DNA of 64,000 bases from Alcanivorax sp. (GCF_019431375.1 NZ_CP080267.1:1550001-1614000), one strand, 5' to 3'. Positions 41,471 to 51,164 are shown, counted from the first letter of the stretch. The notes: a model not told the origin generated them from the sequence alone. Program-made: numbers and translations.

Positions 41471-42223
41471 ATGTCAAACAACAAGGACCGGCGCCCGGTT
41501 CTGTCCTGGATCGCCTTTCTGGCCACCCTGGCGGTAGTCGCCATTTGCCTGCGGCTGAGCTGGTGGCAGCTGGAACGGGCAGAGGAAAAGCGGCTATGGC
41601 TGGCTACGCAGGAAGAAAAGGCCCGACAACCCGCTGCGGACCTCTCCGCCCTGCTGGCCGATCCTGCCCCCTTGCACCGCCAGGCAGCACTCTCAGGCCA
41701 CCTGGATAACGGCCACAATGTGCTGCTGGATAACCGTATCCGTAACGGCGTGGCCGGCTACCACCTGCTGACACCGCTGCAAACCCTTGAAGGTCATTGG
41801 GTACTGATCAATCGGGGCTGGATGCCTCGTGGAGCTCGTCGGGAACAGTTGCCGGAGATCCCCACCATCAGCGGGATAATTAGCGTGGAAGGGACGGTGT
41901 ACCGCCCCTCCCGGGAGACATTTGTGCTTCAGAACGCCCCATTGCCCGACAATCAGTGGCCATTGCGGGTACAGAAAGTGGATTTTGACGCCATTGGCGA
42001 AAGACTTGGGGTAGAATTGGCGCCCTTCGAAATCCGGGTGCGCCCGGATCTGGCTCTGGGCGGCCAACCTCCCTTGCCACGCCCCTGGCAGGACATCGCC
42101 CCGATGGGCCCGGACAAACACAAGGCTTATGCGTTGCAGTGGTTTGCACTGGCATTGGCCGCCCTGCTGATATATGTTGCCGCCGCCGTGCGCAACCGGC
42201 GCAGAACCCGAGAGGACACCTAA
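41471..42223 (+). CDS. SURF1-family oxidase assembly protein
   Basis: This 250-aa SURF1 homologue has two transmembrane helices at the ends (about 12-30 and 220-242) and a periplasmic domain with the family motifs GHLDNGHNVLLDNR, GYHLLTPLQ and WVLINRGWMPRG. SURF1 helps load haem a into subunit I. It is coupled by TAATG to the following gene, and ctaA and ctaB complete the haem A route. Confidence 0.93.
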   Translation: MSNNKDRRPVLSWIAFLATLAVVAICLRLSWWQLERAEEKRLWLATQEEKARQPAADLSALLADPAPLHRQAALSGHLDNGHNVLLDNRIRNGVAGYHLLTPLQTLEGHWVLINRGWMPRGARREQLPEIPTISGIISVEGTVYRPSRETFVLQNAPLPDNQWPLRVQKVDFDAIGERLGVELAPFEIRVRPDLALGGQPPLPRPWQDIAPMGPDKHKAYALQWFALALAALLIYVAAAVRNRRRTREDT

Positions 42224-42837
42224 TGTCTCCACGGACCAAAAATATTGCCACCCTGGCGGCGATCGTTGCTCCTTTTGTCCTGTTCTTTCTGGCGGGCCGC
42301 TTCCTGATCGATCCCTGGGAACTGCCCCGGGAAAACAAGGGCCAGCTGCTGATTCCCCATATCGACATGGCCACCCTGAAAGCCGTCGATGAAAACGGCG
42401 ACGGCTATACTGGTGACGACATGGCCGGCCTGTGGACCCTCCTTTATGTGGCTGGCAGAGAGTGTAATACCCGCTGCAAAAACGGCCTGTATTACCAGAT
42501 GCGCCAGGTACGCCAGACGCTCGGCGCAGACGTAGACCGGGTGCGAAGGGTAATCTTGCATACCGCTCCGGCGGGCGACGCCCTCAACGAATTCCTGAAC
42601 AACAACGTGAAAGGCATGGTATCGATCTATGCCGAACCGCAAACCGTGAATAACGCCCTGGCGCCGGTGTATGAAAGCACCACCGGCGAACCGATTGGCG
42701 ATATTTTCCTGGTCAGCCCGGACGGCCAGATCTTCATGCGTTATCCCACGCACGAGAACATGGATGCCACCCTGGAAGAGGCGGAAAACATCCGCGTCGA
42801 TCTCAAACGCACCCTGAAAGGGTCTCTGATCGGTTAA
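42223..42837 (+). CDS. SCO-like thioredoxin-fold oxidase assembly protein
   Basis: This 204-aa protein has an N-terminal transmembrane helix (about 8-26) and a thioredoxin-like domain. The motif VAGRECNTRCKNGLYYQMRQV has the C-x3-C spacing of SCO copper chaperones, though the usual downstream His is not obvious. It also contains a Gly/Asp turn (DENGDGYTGDD). Gene order (SURF1, this gene, ctaA, ctaB) matches the Pseudomonas oxidase assembly cluster. Confidence 0.8.
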   Translation: MSPRTKNIATLAAIVAPFVLFFLAGRFLIDPWELPRENKGQLLIPHIDMATLKAVDENGDGYTGDDMAGLWTLLYVAGRECNTRCKNGLYYQMRQVRQTLGADVDRVRRVILHTAPAGDALNEFLNNNVKGMVSIYAEPQTVNNALAPVYESTTGEPIGDIFLVSPDGQIFMRYPTHENMDATLEEAENIRVDLKRTLKGSLIG

Positions 42838-42850
42838 CGGAACGCTATCT

Positions 42851-43921
42851 ATGCAAGCGCTTACTCCTTCACAAATCTGGCTGCGCCGACTCGCTTTACT
42901 GGCCGTCTTCATGGTGGCTGTAGTGATTATTCTGGGGGCCTGGACCCGCCTTTCCGACGCAGGCCTGGGTTGCCCCGACTGGCCCGGCTGCTATGGCCAC
43001 CTGGACGTTCGCAAGGCCATCGATCATGTCAACACCACGAATGAGACCATGCCAGGCAGCCTGCGCGAAGCGCACAAGACCGTACCGGAAATGGTCCATC
43101 GCTATTTTGCCTCCACCCTGGGGCTGGTCATTCTGATCATTGCTGCCCTCTCCTTTATCAACCGCAAACAGGAAAAACAGCCCCTCAAGCTACCCCTGTT
43201 TCTGGTAGCGCTGGTGATTTTCCAGGGCATTCTTGGCAAATGGACGGTGACCATGGGCCTCCAGCCCACCATTGTCATGCTGCATCTGCTGGGCGGCTTT
43301 ACCACCTTTACCTTGCTGGTGCTGCTCACCGCCCGCCTGTACCGCTGGCCCAGCTTTCTCAATGATTGCGACGTGCGCATGCTCAAGCCGATTGCCTCCA
43401 TCACCCTGGTGGCGGTGATCCTGCAGATCGCCCTGGGCGGGTGGACCGCCAGCAACTATGCGGCGGTGGCCTGCACCGAACTGCCGGTGTGTGAAGAAGG
43501 CTGGCAGGATCGCCTGGATTTCGACGAGGCTTTTATTTTCTGGGGCCACGAGCACGACAAACCAGACTACGAATATGGCGTGCTGGATAACGACGCCCGC
43601 ACCACTATCCATGTGATGCATCGCTTCGGAGCCCTGCTGGTGACACTGCTGGTACTGGCGCTGGTGGCCAAGATTCTGATTCGTGCACGCAGCGTATTCT
43701 TCCGCAATTTCGCCCTGGTGATCTTCGGTTTGCTGGTGGTGCAAATTGCTCTGGGCCTGAGTAATGTGATGTTTGCCGTGCCCCTCGACGTGGCCGTGGC
43801 CCATAATTTTGTGGCCGTACTGCTACTGGCCAGCCTGGTACTGTTTATCCGCGCCATCAATGTGAAATGTGGTCTGCGCCAACCGTCGCCGTCCACACTA
43901 CCCAAAGCGCAAGGAGCGTGA
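42851..43921 (+). CDS. ctaA: Haem A synthase (Cox15/CtaA)
   Basis: This 356-aa integral membrane enzyme oxidises haem O to haem A for the oxidase. Family signatures are AWTRLSDAGLGCPDWPGCYG near the N-terminus, MVHRYFASTLG and the second-half equivalent HVMHRFGALLVT, whose histidines are haem ligands. A pair of cysteines (ACTELPVCEEGW) matches the periplasmic loop of Cox15. It is followed by ctaB after 2 bp. Confidence 0.96.
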   Translation: MQALTPSQIWLRRLALLAVFMVAVVIILGAWTRLSDAGLGCPDWPGCYGHLDVRKAIDHVNTTNETMPGSLREAHKTVPEMVHRYFASTLGLVILIIAALSFINRKQEKQPLKLPLFLVALVIFQGILGKWTVTMGLQPTIVMLHLLGGFTTFTLLVLLTARLYRWPSFLNDCDVRMLKPIASITLVAVILQIALGGWTASNYAAVACTELPVCEEGWQDRLDFDEAFIFWGHEHDKPDYEYGVLDNDARTTIHVMHRFGALLVTLLVLALVAKILIRARSVFFRNFALVIFGLLVVQIALGLSNVMFAVPLDVAVAHNFVAVLLLASLVLFIRAINVKCGLRQPSPSTLPKAQGA

Positions 43922-43923
43922 CC

Positions 43924-44835
<912 letters not shown>

Positions 44836-44843
44836 AAAGACAA

Positions 44844-45004
44844 ATTGATAATTGAGAGTGGATAATTGATAACTGGCGCGAGCCAGATTTTGAGATTCTC
44901 CAACGCAGGAGGCCGCGCTCAATGTCTGGGCGCGGCCTCTTTGCTTTCAGGCTCCTGAGCAGCCCATCCGCGCCGTTATCAATTCTCAACTATCCACTAT
45001 CAAT
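44844..45004. repeat. Heptad-word inverted repeat with terminator core
   Basis: Left arm words ATTGATA, ATTGAGA, GTGGATA and ATTGATA (44844-44871) pair with right arm words TATCAAT, TCTCAAC, TATCCAC and TATCAAT (44977-45004). The core includes GCGCGAGCCAGATTTT, TTCTCCAACG and a terminator stem, and is homologous, in the opposite orientation, to the core of the element at 62058-62223, although the arm words there are different. Confidence 0.8.
44909..44943 (+). terminator. Intrinsic terminator after ctaB, in the heptad element core
   Basis: GAGGCCGCGC and GCGCGGCCTC form a perfect 10-bp stem with an 11-base loop, followed by TTTGCTTT. It is the likely 3' end of the SURF1-ctaB transcript. Confidence 0.8.
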
Positions 45005-45071
45005 TGCCCCTCGCATCCCGCCCACCTGTTGGCGTTATACTGGCTGTATAACGATAAACCGGGAGGACATC

Positions 45072-45527
45072 ATGACAACGCGCAGCATGGATGAGTGGCT
45101 GGACGCCTACGGTGAAAGCCACCAGAACCCCACCAACAAGAAAGTACACTTTGTCTGTGTACCGGTGATCTTCTTCAGCATCGTGGGTTTCCTGTGGGCC
45201 ATTCCCGCCCCCTTCTTTGCCGGCTTCTGGGCCTTCCTCACCCTGATTGGCGTCACGCTCTACTACGCCCGTCTTTCCCGTCCCATTGCTCTGGGCATGC
45301 TGATTTTCAGTCTGGCCTGCCTGTTTGTCCTGTCATTGATAGCGGCTAGTGGTGCCAGCGTTTTCTGGGTATCCCTGGTTCTGTTTGTAGTCGCCTGGAT
45401 CGGCCAGTTCTGGGGACACAAGGTGGAAGGCAAGAAACCCTCCTTCTTCGAGGACATCCAGTACCTGATGATCGGCCCGGCCTGGATCATGGGATTTCTG
45501 TATCGCAAATGGGGCATCAAATACTGA
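45072..45527 (+). CDS. DUF962/Mpo1-like membrane protein
   Basis: This 151-aa protein has an N-terminal HxxxNxxxH-type region (YGESHQNPTNKKVHFVCVP), four transmembrane helices and a C-terminal GHKVEGKKPSFFEDIQYLMIGPAW, all diagnostic of DUF962. The yeast member Mpo1 is an iron-dependent dioxygenase of 2-hydroxy fatty acids. The histidine positions support a similar metal site. GGGAGG precedes the ATG at 45072. Confidence 0.9.
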   Translation: MTTRSMDEWLDAYGESHQNPTNKKVHFVCVPVIFFSIVGFLWAIPAPFFAGFWAFLTLIGVTLYYARLSRPIALGMLIFSLACLFVLSLIAASGASVFWVSLVLFVVAWIGQFWGHKVEGKKPSFFEDIQYLMIGPAWIMGFLYRKWGIKY

Positions 45528-45550
45528 ACCGCCCCGCAACAACACCCGCT

Positions 45551-45591
45551 GTAGGAACTCCGCTACGCTCCGTTCCTACAGCGGCTTCGTA
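45551..45591. repeat. REP-like hairpin
   Basis: TGTAGGAACTCCGCTACGCT followed by CCGTTCCTACAGCGG pairs as an inverted repeat. The GTAGGA/TCCTAC ends match the REP family, while the GCGAA tail is replaced by GGCTTCG. It lies between a DUF962 gene and lemA. Confidence 0.55.
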
Positions 45592-45665
45592 GACCCTTCT
45601 TTCCCCTCTACGAGTTTTGCAGTAGTTTATAGCCACAATAAAATTGCATGGGGAAGGCTATCGTC

Positions 45666-46253
45666 ATGGGGACTCTTATTTTTATCGGCGTTATCGTCGC
45701 CGTTATCATCTACATCATTGCCGTCTACAACCGCCTGATTGCCCTGAAGAACCGTTTCAAGAACGGCTTTGCGCAGATTGATGTGCAGCTGCAGCGCCGC
45801 CATGACCTGATCCCCAATCTGGTGGAAACCGCCAAGGCCTACATGAGCCACGAGAAGGACACCCTGACCCAGGTGATCGAGGCGCGTAACCAGGCGGTGA
45901 GCGCTAAAAAAGCGGCAGCGGAACATCCCGACGATGGTGGCGCGGTAAGCAACCTGGGCAAGGCAGAGTCCCTGCTATCCGGTTCTCTGGCCAACTTCTT
46001 TGCTCTCAGCGAAAACTACCCTGACCTGAAAGCGAACGACACCATGGCCCAGTTGATGGAAGAACTGAGCAGCACGGAAAACCGTATCGGCTTTGCCCGC
46101 CAGGCGTTCAATGATGCGGTGATGAACTACAACACCTACCGCGAACAGTTTCCGCAGAATTTCATTGGCGGCCTGTTCGGCAGTTTCAAGGAAGCCCAGC
46201 TGCTGAAAATCGAAACCGAGGAAGCCCGCCAGGCGGTGAAAGTCACCTTCTAA
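45666..46253 (+). CDS. lemA: LemA-family protein (second paralogue)
   Basis: This 195-aa LemA protein has an N-terminal transmembrane anchor (about 2-22) and no lipobox, unlike the copy at 15715. Core motifs are VQLQRRHDLIPNLVETAKAYMSHEKDTL and ENRIGFARQAFNDAVMNYN. GGAAGG precedes the ATG at 45666, so this is preferred over an ATG at 45648. An M48 metallopeptidase gene follows after 10 bp, a frequent pairing. Confidence 0.92.
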   Translation: MGTLIFIGVIVAVIIYIIAVYNRLIALKNRFKNGFAQIDVQLQRRHDLIPNLVETAKAYMSHEKDTLTQVIEARNQAVSAKKAAAEHPDDGGAVSNLGKAESLLSGSLANFFALSENYPDLKANDTMAQLMEELSSTENRIGFARQAFNDAVMNYNTYREQFPQNFIGGLFGSFKEAQLLKIETEEARQAVKVTF

Positions 46254-46263
46254 GTCGACGACC

Positions 46264-48171
46264 ATGGATTTCTTTCAGCATCAGGAGCGGGCCCGCCGCA
46301 AGACCGGGCTACTGGTCCTGTATTTTTTTCTGGCCGTTGTTGCCATTCTGGTCTGTGTGAATCTGGCACTACTGCTGGCATTTGCCTGGATGGACGTGCA
46401 GCTTCCGCCCAGCCAGTGGCTCACGCACCCCATGACGCTGGGGATCAGCCTGTTCACCCTGCTGGTGATGCTGTGCGGCTGCCTGTTCAAGACCTGGCAA
46501 TTACGCCGCGGCGGCAAAGGCCTGGCCGCCATGCTCGGCGCTCGCCCGATTGACCCGGACACCCGCCACAGCGACGAAAAAAAGCTGATCAATGTGGTGG
46601 AGGAAATGAGCATTGCCTCCGGCATCCCCGCCCCACAGCTTTATGTGCTGGACAAAGAAGAGGCCATTAACGCCTTTGTCGCCGGCTTTCGCCCGTCCGA
46701 AACCGTGCTGGTGGTGACCCACGGCACCCTGAAGAAACTCGACCGGGACGAACTGCAGGGCGTCATTGCCCACGAATTCAGCCATATCTTCAATGCCGAC
46801 ATGCGCCTGAACCTGCGCCTGATTGCCGTGCTGGCGGGTATTCTGGCATTGGGCAAGATCGGCGAATTCATGCTGCGCGGCTCCTCCCGGCGAAGCTCTT
46901 CCAATCGCAAGGGTAACAGCCTGGTGCTGGTCGGCCTGGCGCTGGTAGTGGTGGGTTATCTGGGGTTGTTCTTCGGACGACTGATCAAGGCAGCCATTTC
47001 CCGACAGCGAGAACTGCTGGCCGATGCCTCGGCGGTGCAGTTCACCCGTAACCCGGCCGGACTGGCCGGGGCCCTGATCAAGATCCGTAACGGCGATGGC
47101 TCCCATCTGGATTCCGTGCATGCCGAAGACATGAGCCACATGTGCTTCGGGGAAACCCTGGGCTTTCGCTTCCGCAACCTGCTCGCCACCCACCCGCCGC
47201 TGGACGAGCGCCTCGGCGCCCTGGGCAACGACTGGGTGGCCCGGGCCCGCACACGGGCGCGAAGTGCCGGTCAATCGGATGTGCTTCCCACGGCTTCCGT
47301 ACCGGAAGGTGTGGCTGCGTTCAGTGGCGGCAGGGATGCCAGCAGCGGTGACTCGGCCGGCTCCAGCCCGACACCGTCAAGCCGGGTGGGTACAGTCAGT
47401 GAGGCGGATGTGGGCTATGCCCGCTCGCTGCTGGAAGCCATTCCCGCAGATCTGCACAAGCAGCTCCACAATCCCCGCCAGGCAGAACTGACTCTGTACG
47501 CCCTGATCCTGAGTAGCTCCGACAGCGACCCGCAAAGTCTGCTGCAGAGCGCCGGTATGAGTGAGCACCTGCACGCCCTGCTGCCACTAAGCCAACAATT
47601 ATCCGACCTGGGCAGCCGCCTGCGTCTGCCTGTCATCGATCTGGCACTACCCACCCTGAAGGGACAACCTTCCGCCCAGCGCAAGGGGATTCTGGAACGA
47701 CTGGCCCTGCTGACCCGGGCAGACCAGCGCACCACCCTGTTCGAGTGGGCACTGGTGGCCCTGGCCCGACAACAGCTCGACGACCACGCCAGGCGCAATC
47801 GCCATACCCGTTTCCACCGCTTCCGCGCAGTGGCCGGCGAGCTGCAACTGGCATTCTCGGTGATGACCTGGGCCAGCGGCGCTCGCGACGAGCAAGCCCG
47901 GGCTTTGTTCCGGCAAGCCAGTCATGGGCTGCTGCCCGAGGCCCGTACCTTGTTGCCACTGTCCCAGTGCAGCAGTCAGCGGCTGGGGCAAGCGCTGGAC
48001 CGGCTTGCCGACCTCTCCCCCCTGCTCAAAGGCCCGGTAATCGACGGGCTGGCGGACTTGGTACTAACTGATGGCAAGGTACAGGTAAGCGAAGCCGAGA
48101 TGCTGCGCGCCATGGCAGCCTTGATGGAGTGTCCGCTACCGCCGCTTTTTGCGGACAATCAAAGGCGATAA
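46264..48171 (+). CDS. M48-family membrane metallopeptidase with extra C-terminal domain
   Basis: This 635-aa protein has two N-terminal transmembrane helices (about 15-42 and 55-76), the zinc site H170-E-F-S-H174 and third ligand region RQRELLADASAVQ. Two more helices lie around 187-245. Beyond the protease (about 340 on) lies an unusual extra domain of about 290 residues, helical and rich in Leu/Gln/Arg, which is not part of HtpX. With LemA upstream it likely serves envelope protein quality control. Confidence 0.9.
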   Translation: MDFFQHQERARRKTGLLVLYFFLAVVAILVCVNLALLLAFAWMDVQLPPSQWLTHPMTLGISLFTLLVMLCGCLFKTWQLRRGGKGLAAMLGARPIDPDTRHSDEKKLINVVEEMSIASGIPAPQLYVLDKEEAINAFVAGFRPSETVLVVTHGTLKKLDRDELQGVIAHEFSHIFNADMRLNLRLIAVLAGILALGKIGEFMLRGSSRRSSSNRKGNSLVLVGLALVVVGYLGLFFGRLIKAAISRQRELLADASAVQFTRNPAGLAGALIKIRNGDGSHLDSVHAEDMSHMCFGETLGFRFRNLLATHPPLDERLGALGNDWVARARTRARSAGQSDVLPTASVPEGVAAFSGGRDASSGDSAGSSPTPSSRVGTVSEADVGYARSLLEAIPADLHKQLHNPRQAELTLYALILSSSDSDPQSLLQSAGMSEHLHALLPLSQQLSDLGSRLRLPVIDLALPTLKGQPSAQRKGILERLALLTRADQRTTLFEWALVALARQQLDDHARRNRHTRFHRFRAVAGELQLAFSVMTWASGARDEQARALFRQASHGLLPEARTLLPLSQCSSQRLGQALDRLADLSPLLKGPVIDGLADLVLTDGKVQVSEAEMLRAMAALMECPLPPLFADNQRR

Positions 48172-48365
48172 ATGCGCACTTCAAAAAAATGAATATCGTT
48201 CATTTGTACGATATTTCCTACGCTCCTTGCAGCAAATCACCTCTGTGCTTGCCTGAGATTGCAGGCAAAATGCAGTCATCGTCAGGATTCAGCCACTGGT
48301 CGCTGGCGGTGTGATAAGCAGTGAATTTTCAGGGACGATTCAAGAGCAAGGCCGAGGGAAATGCC

Positions 48366-48731
48366 ATGGAACCGAACAAAGCCAGCACCCGCAATGCCTG
48401 GGATGCCGTCGCCAGCACTACCACGCAACTCAGAGACGGCAGCCTGGACCCAGCCCTCACCGCTTGGGTGAAAGCCCAGGGGTTCAATATCAACAGCACG
48501 GTCTTTTCCAGCGTCTGCCGTTTTGACGACGGGATTTATACCGGCACTCTGGTGGACCACCATGGCCACGCCTGGGAATTTCTGGCGGACCTGAACGACC
48601 CGGAAAGCAGCGACTTGGAAGATGTCACCGCCAACCTGGGTCCGAAATCCCCGGACCACCCTAACGCCGATCTCTGCGACCTGGTCACCATGGCGTTGTA
48701 CTACCAGCGCGAGCAGCAAGTCGCGGCCTGA
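48366..48731 (+). CDS. Hypothetical small cytoplasmic protein
   Basis: This 121-aa protein has no signal peptide or membrane segment. Its middle part (TVFSSVCRFDDGIYTGTLVDHHGHAWEFLADL) is probably a beta sheet, and the C-terminus (DLCDLVTMALYYQREQQVAA) a helix. I recognise no family. The ATG at 48366 follows GAGGGAA; a GTG at 48321 is the alternative. It stands alone after the M48 protease gene. Confidence 0.65.
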   Translation: MEPNKASTRNAWDAVASTTTQLRDGSLDPALTAWVKAQGFNINSTVFSSVCRFDDGIYTGTLVDHHGHAWEFLADLNDPESSDLEDVTANLGPKSPDHPNADLCDLVTMALYYQREQQVAA

Positions 48732-49053
48732 TGCCAAGGATGCAAGCGCAGGGCGGAAATACCAGCACGGTATCCAGCTTGCCGTAGGAGCGGCGCTGGC
48801 GGCGTGATTCTTTCCATGCCACCCAGCCCGTTGGAGCCATGCTCGCATGGCGAATAGGTTTGGGATGGCATCAGGGCGGTAGATTTGGATAGACCTGTCG
48901 AGCGCTGAGAATCCTGATCGCCCTGCGGTCGATTTCCGCGCAAGCGCGGTTCGCATGTCGCAGATCCCCTGGGGGACAAGCATAGCTCCTACAGCGGCTT
49001 CGTCGAAATGACGAAGCACGAGGAACTTTCCAGACCTTCCCTATCCAACCAGC
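48732..49053. other. Intergenic region with several REP units
   Basis: This gap contains a REP-like unit GTAGGAGCGGCGCTGGCGGC (from about 48785), a unit GTTGGAGCCATGCTCGCATG with GCGAAT (about 48829-48854), and an inverse unit ATAGCTCCTACAGCGG (about 48983-48998). The rest shows no gene, RNA or promoter that I can support. The heptamer array begins directly after it. Confidence 0.6.
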
Positions 49054-49255
49054 GTAGCTCGTAGCTCGTAGCTCGTAGCTCGTAGCTCGTAGCTCGTAGC
49101 TCGTAGCTCGTAGCTCGTAGCTCGTAGCTCGTAGCTCGTAGCTCGTAGCTCGTAGCTCGTAGCTCGTAGCTCGTAGCTCGTAGCTCGTAGCTCGTAGCTC
49201 GTAGCTCGTAGCTCGTAGCTCGTAGCTCGTAGCTCGTAGCTCGTAGCTCGTAGCT
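49054..49255. repeat. Tandem heptamer array (GTAGCTC) x 28.9
   Basis: Twenty-eight exact, uninterrupted copies of GTAGCTC occupy 49054-49249, and a partial copy GTAGCT ends at 49255. I see no substitution in any copy. The array ends two bases before the stop codon (minus strand) of the acetyltransferase-like gene at 49258. The word is related to the AGCT-containing words of the heptad element at 4414-4484. Confidence 0.97.
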
Positions 49256-49257
49256 AA

Positions 49258-50298
49258 TCATCCATCCCGTCGGAACGGCAGCAGGCTGCAGGCCTCTTCC
49301 CGATAACGCTGCACATGTGCCGCTTCTTCCCGGCAAAAATCCGCAATGGCGTTGTGAAAAGCCGGTTCGCGCAGGTGGTGCATGGACCAGGTAATCACCG
49401 GCTCGAAGCCACGCAGGATCTTGTGCTCCCCTTGCACGCCCGGGTCAAACGCCGTCAGCTGCCGCTCGATGGCAAATTCGATGCCCTGGTAATAGCAAAG
49501 CTCGAAATGCAGGCCGTCCCGCTCCTCCAGGCAGCCCCAGTAGCGTCCGTAGAGACAATCCGCATCGAAAAAATATAATGCGGCAGCCACCGGCCGATCT
49601 CCATCCCGGGCCAGCACCAGCATCAGCTGATCCGCCAGCCGCTCGCCCACGGCGGAGAAGAAGGCCTCGTTCAGGTAAGGCAACTGGCCTCGCTTCAGGT
49701 AGGTGCTGGCATAGCACTGGTAGAAGAAGGCCCAATCGCTGGCGCTGATCTGCCCCCCCTGATGACGGGTGATGGTCAGTCCCTGCTCCTGGACCCGGCG
49801 GCGCTCTTTGCGCAGGTTCTTGCGCTTGCGGGACTGGAACTGGCCAAGAAAATCATCGAAATCCCGATAGTCCCGGTTTACCCAGCGAAAATGGCAGGCC
49901 TGCCGGGATACCAGCGGCAGCTCCTGCAACTGTTCCCGGCAGGCCGCGTCGGGAAACAGCAGGTGCCAGCCACTGGCCTGCTGCTCCCTCAGCCTTTCCT
50001 GCACTCCAGCCCAGAGTGAATCTGCGGAGATCTCGCCCCGCCAGCGCGGTCCTGTGACCGGCGTAAAGGGGATCGAGGTAACCAGTTTCGGGTAGTAATC
50101 CAGGCCGTGGCGGTGATAGGCCTCAGCCCAGCTGTAATCAAACACGTACTCGCCCCGGGAATGGCTGCGCGCGTATAGCGGCACCCAGCCGGCAGCGGTT
50201 TCCAGGTGGCAAGGCTGCCAGCCGGTTTTAGGGGTAACGGCGCCACAGCCCTGCAAGGCATCGAAAAAGGCATCACTGAGGAACGGATAAACAGACAC
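49258..50298 (-). CDS. FemAB/GNAT-like acyltransferase (PF04339 type)
   Basis: This 346-aa protein matches the 'peptidogalycan biosynthesis' GNAT-like family: SRKRKNLRKERRRVQEQGLTI, FYQCYASTYLKRGQLPYL, PVAAALYFFDADCLYGRYWG and HFELCYYQGIEFAIERQL. Its biochemical activity is not settled; FemAB relatives transfer amino acids from aminoacyl-tRNA. Its stop codon lies two bases from the GTAGCTC array, so repeat-length change would alter its 3' untranslated region only. Confidence 0.88.
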   Translation of the reverse strand: MSVYPFLSDAFFDALQGCGAVTPKTGWQPCHLETAAGWVPLYARSHSRGEYVFDYSWAEAYHRHGLDYYPKLVTSIPFTPVTGPRWRGEISADSLWAGVQERLREQQASGWHLLFPDAACREQLQELPLVSRQACHFRWVNRDYRDFDDFLGQFQSRKRKNLRKERRRVQEQGLTITRHQGGQISASDWAFFYQCYASTYLKRGQLPYLNEAFFSAVGERLADQLMLVLARDGDRPVAAALYFFDADCLYGRYWGCLEERDGLHFELCYYQGIEFAIERQLTAFDPGVQGEHKILRGFEPVITWSMHHLREPAFHNAIADFCREEAAHVQRYREEACSLLPFRRDG

Positions 50299-50567
50299 TG
50301 TGACTCCAAATGAGCATGCCGCATGAGTTTCGTCGCCGGCTTGGGTACAATGCGCGAATTGTACGGTTCAACAACCTGTGCCGACGGCTGGGATCTCGTC
50401 GCAAACAGTGACACCGTGCAATACCGCCTCGTTTTCCGGCGGTTTACAGAGACTGTTTCAGGCCCGACGCTACCCATTGTGACCGCATATTCTCCGCGGA
50501 ACAGCGGCGTTACGGCCAGAATCAGCTACTTTTATCACTCATAGCTCAACAAGGTAACGTCAATTTC

Positions 50568-51164
50568 ATGAATGTCTCTAAACCCCTGACCGTTTTTTAT
50601 GTGGTTGCAGCCCTGTTATTAGCCATTCCCGGCGCCTGGCTGCTGTTTGCTCCGGAAATGGCACTGGTCACCCTCCACGAGAATCTCGCCGTGGTGAAAA
50701 TTTCCAATATCCACAGCCAGCAAACCGGCCTGGGCCTGCTGCTGGCTGCAGTGGTAAATCTGGTCTGCCTGCTTGGCGGCGGCCAGCGCCTGCCCCTGCA
50801 TGTGGCGGTGTTTTTCTACCTTGCCGGCCTGGTAGCCAGCCATGGCAGCGTAGTGTTTGCCGATCAGTGGTGGCTGTGGCTGCCGGTACTGGCCTACCTG
50901 CTGCCGCTGTTGCCACTGGGTAAACTGATACCGGCCAAACTGCCTCTGGGCGGTAACGGCCAGCAACGCGGCGAAGTGAAATGGTTCAACCCCAACAAGG
51001 GCTTTGGCTTTATCCTCACCGACAGCGGCGAGGAACTGTTTGTGCATTTCAAAGCGGTCCAGAATGGCGGCCGTCGCAGCCTGCGCACCGGCACCCGGGT
51101 CAGTTTTGATACCCGCATGTCCGACCGTGGTGAACAGGCCGATAACGTTTATATCGAACAATAA
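50568..51164 (+). CDS. Membrane protein fused to a cold-shock domain
   Basis: In this 198-aa protein residues 1-128 hold four transmembrane helices. Residues 134-198 form a cold-shock domain with RNP1 KGFGFI (144-149) and an RNP2-like LFVHF, starting GEVKWFNPNKG. This is a CSD at the C-terminus of a membrane domain, which would tether an RNA/ssDNA-binding module to the inner face of the membrane. The better known fusion is N-terminal CSD with C-terminal DUF1294, so the order here is reversed. AAGGTAACG precedes the ATG. Confidence 0.88.
   Translation: MNVSKPLTVFYVVAALLLAIPGAWLLFAPEMALVTLHENLAVVKISNIHSQQTGLGLLLAAVVNLVCLLGGGQRLPLHVAVFFYLAGLVASHGSVVFADQWWLWLPVLAYLLPLLPLGKLIPAKLPLGGNGQQRGEVKWFNPNKGFGFILTDSGEELFVHFKAVQNGGRRSLRTGTRVSFDTRMSDRGEQADNVYIEQ

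Noticed and set aside
49054..49255. Heptamer array considered as a CRISPR array
   Set aside because: The unit is only 7 bp with no spacers, and no cas genes are nearby.
48989..49336. A frame encoding SYELRAT repeats across the heptamer array
   Set aside because: A 7-bp repeat read in triplets always gives a 7-residue repeat; there is no start context, and it overlaps the end of a real gene.
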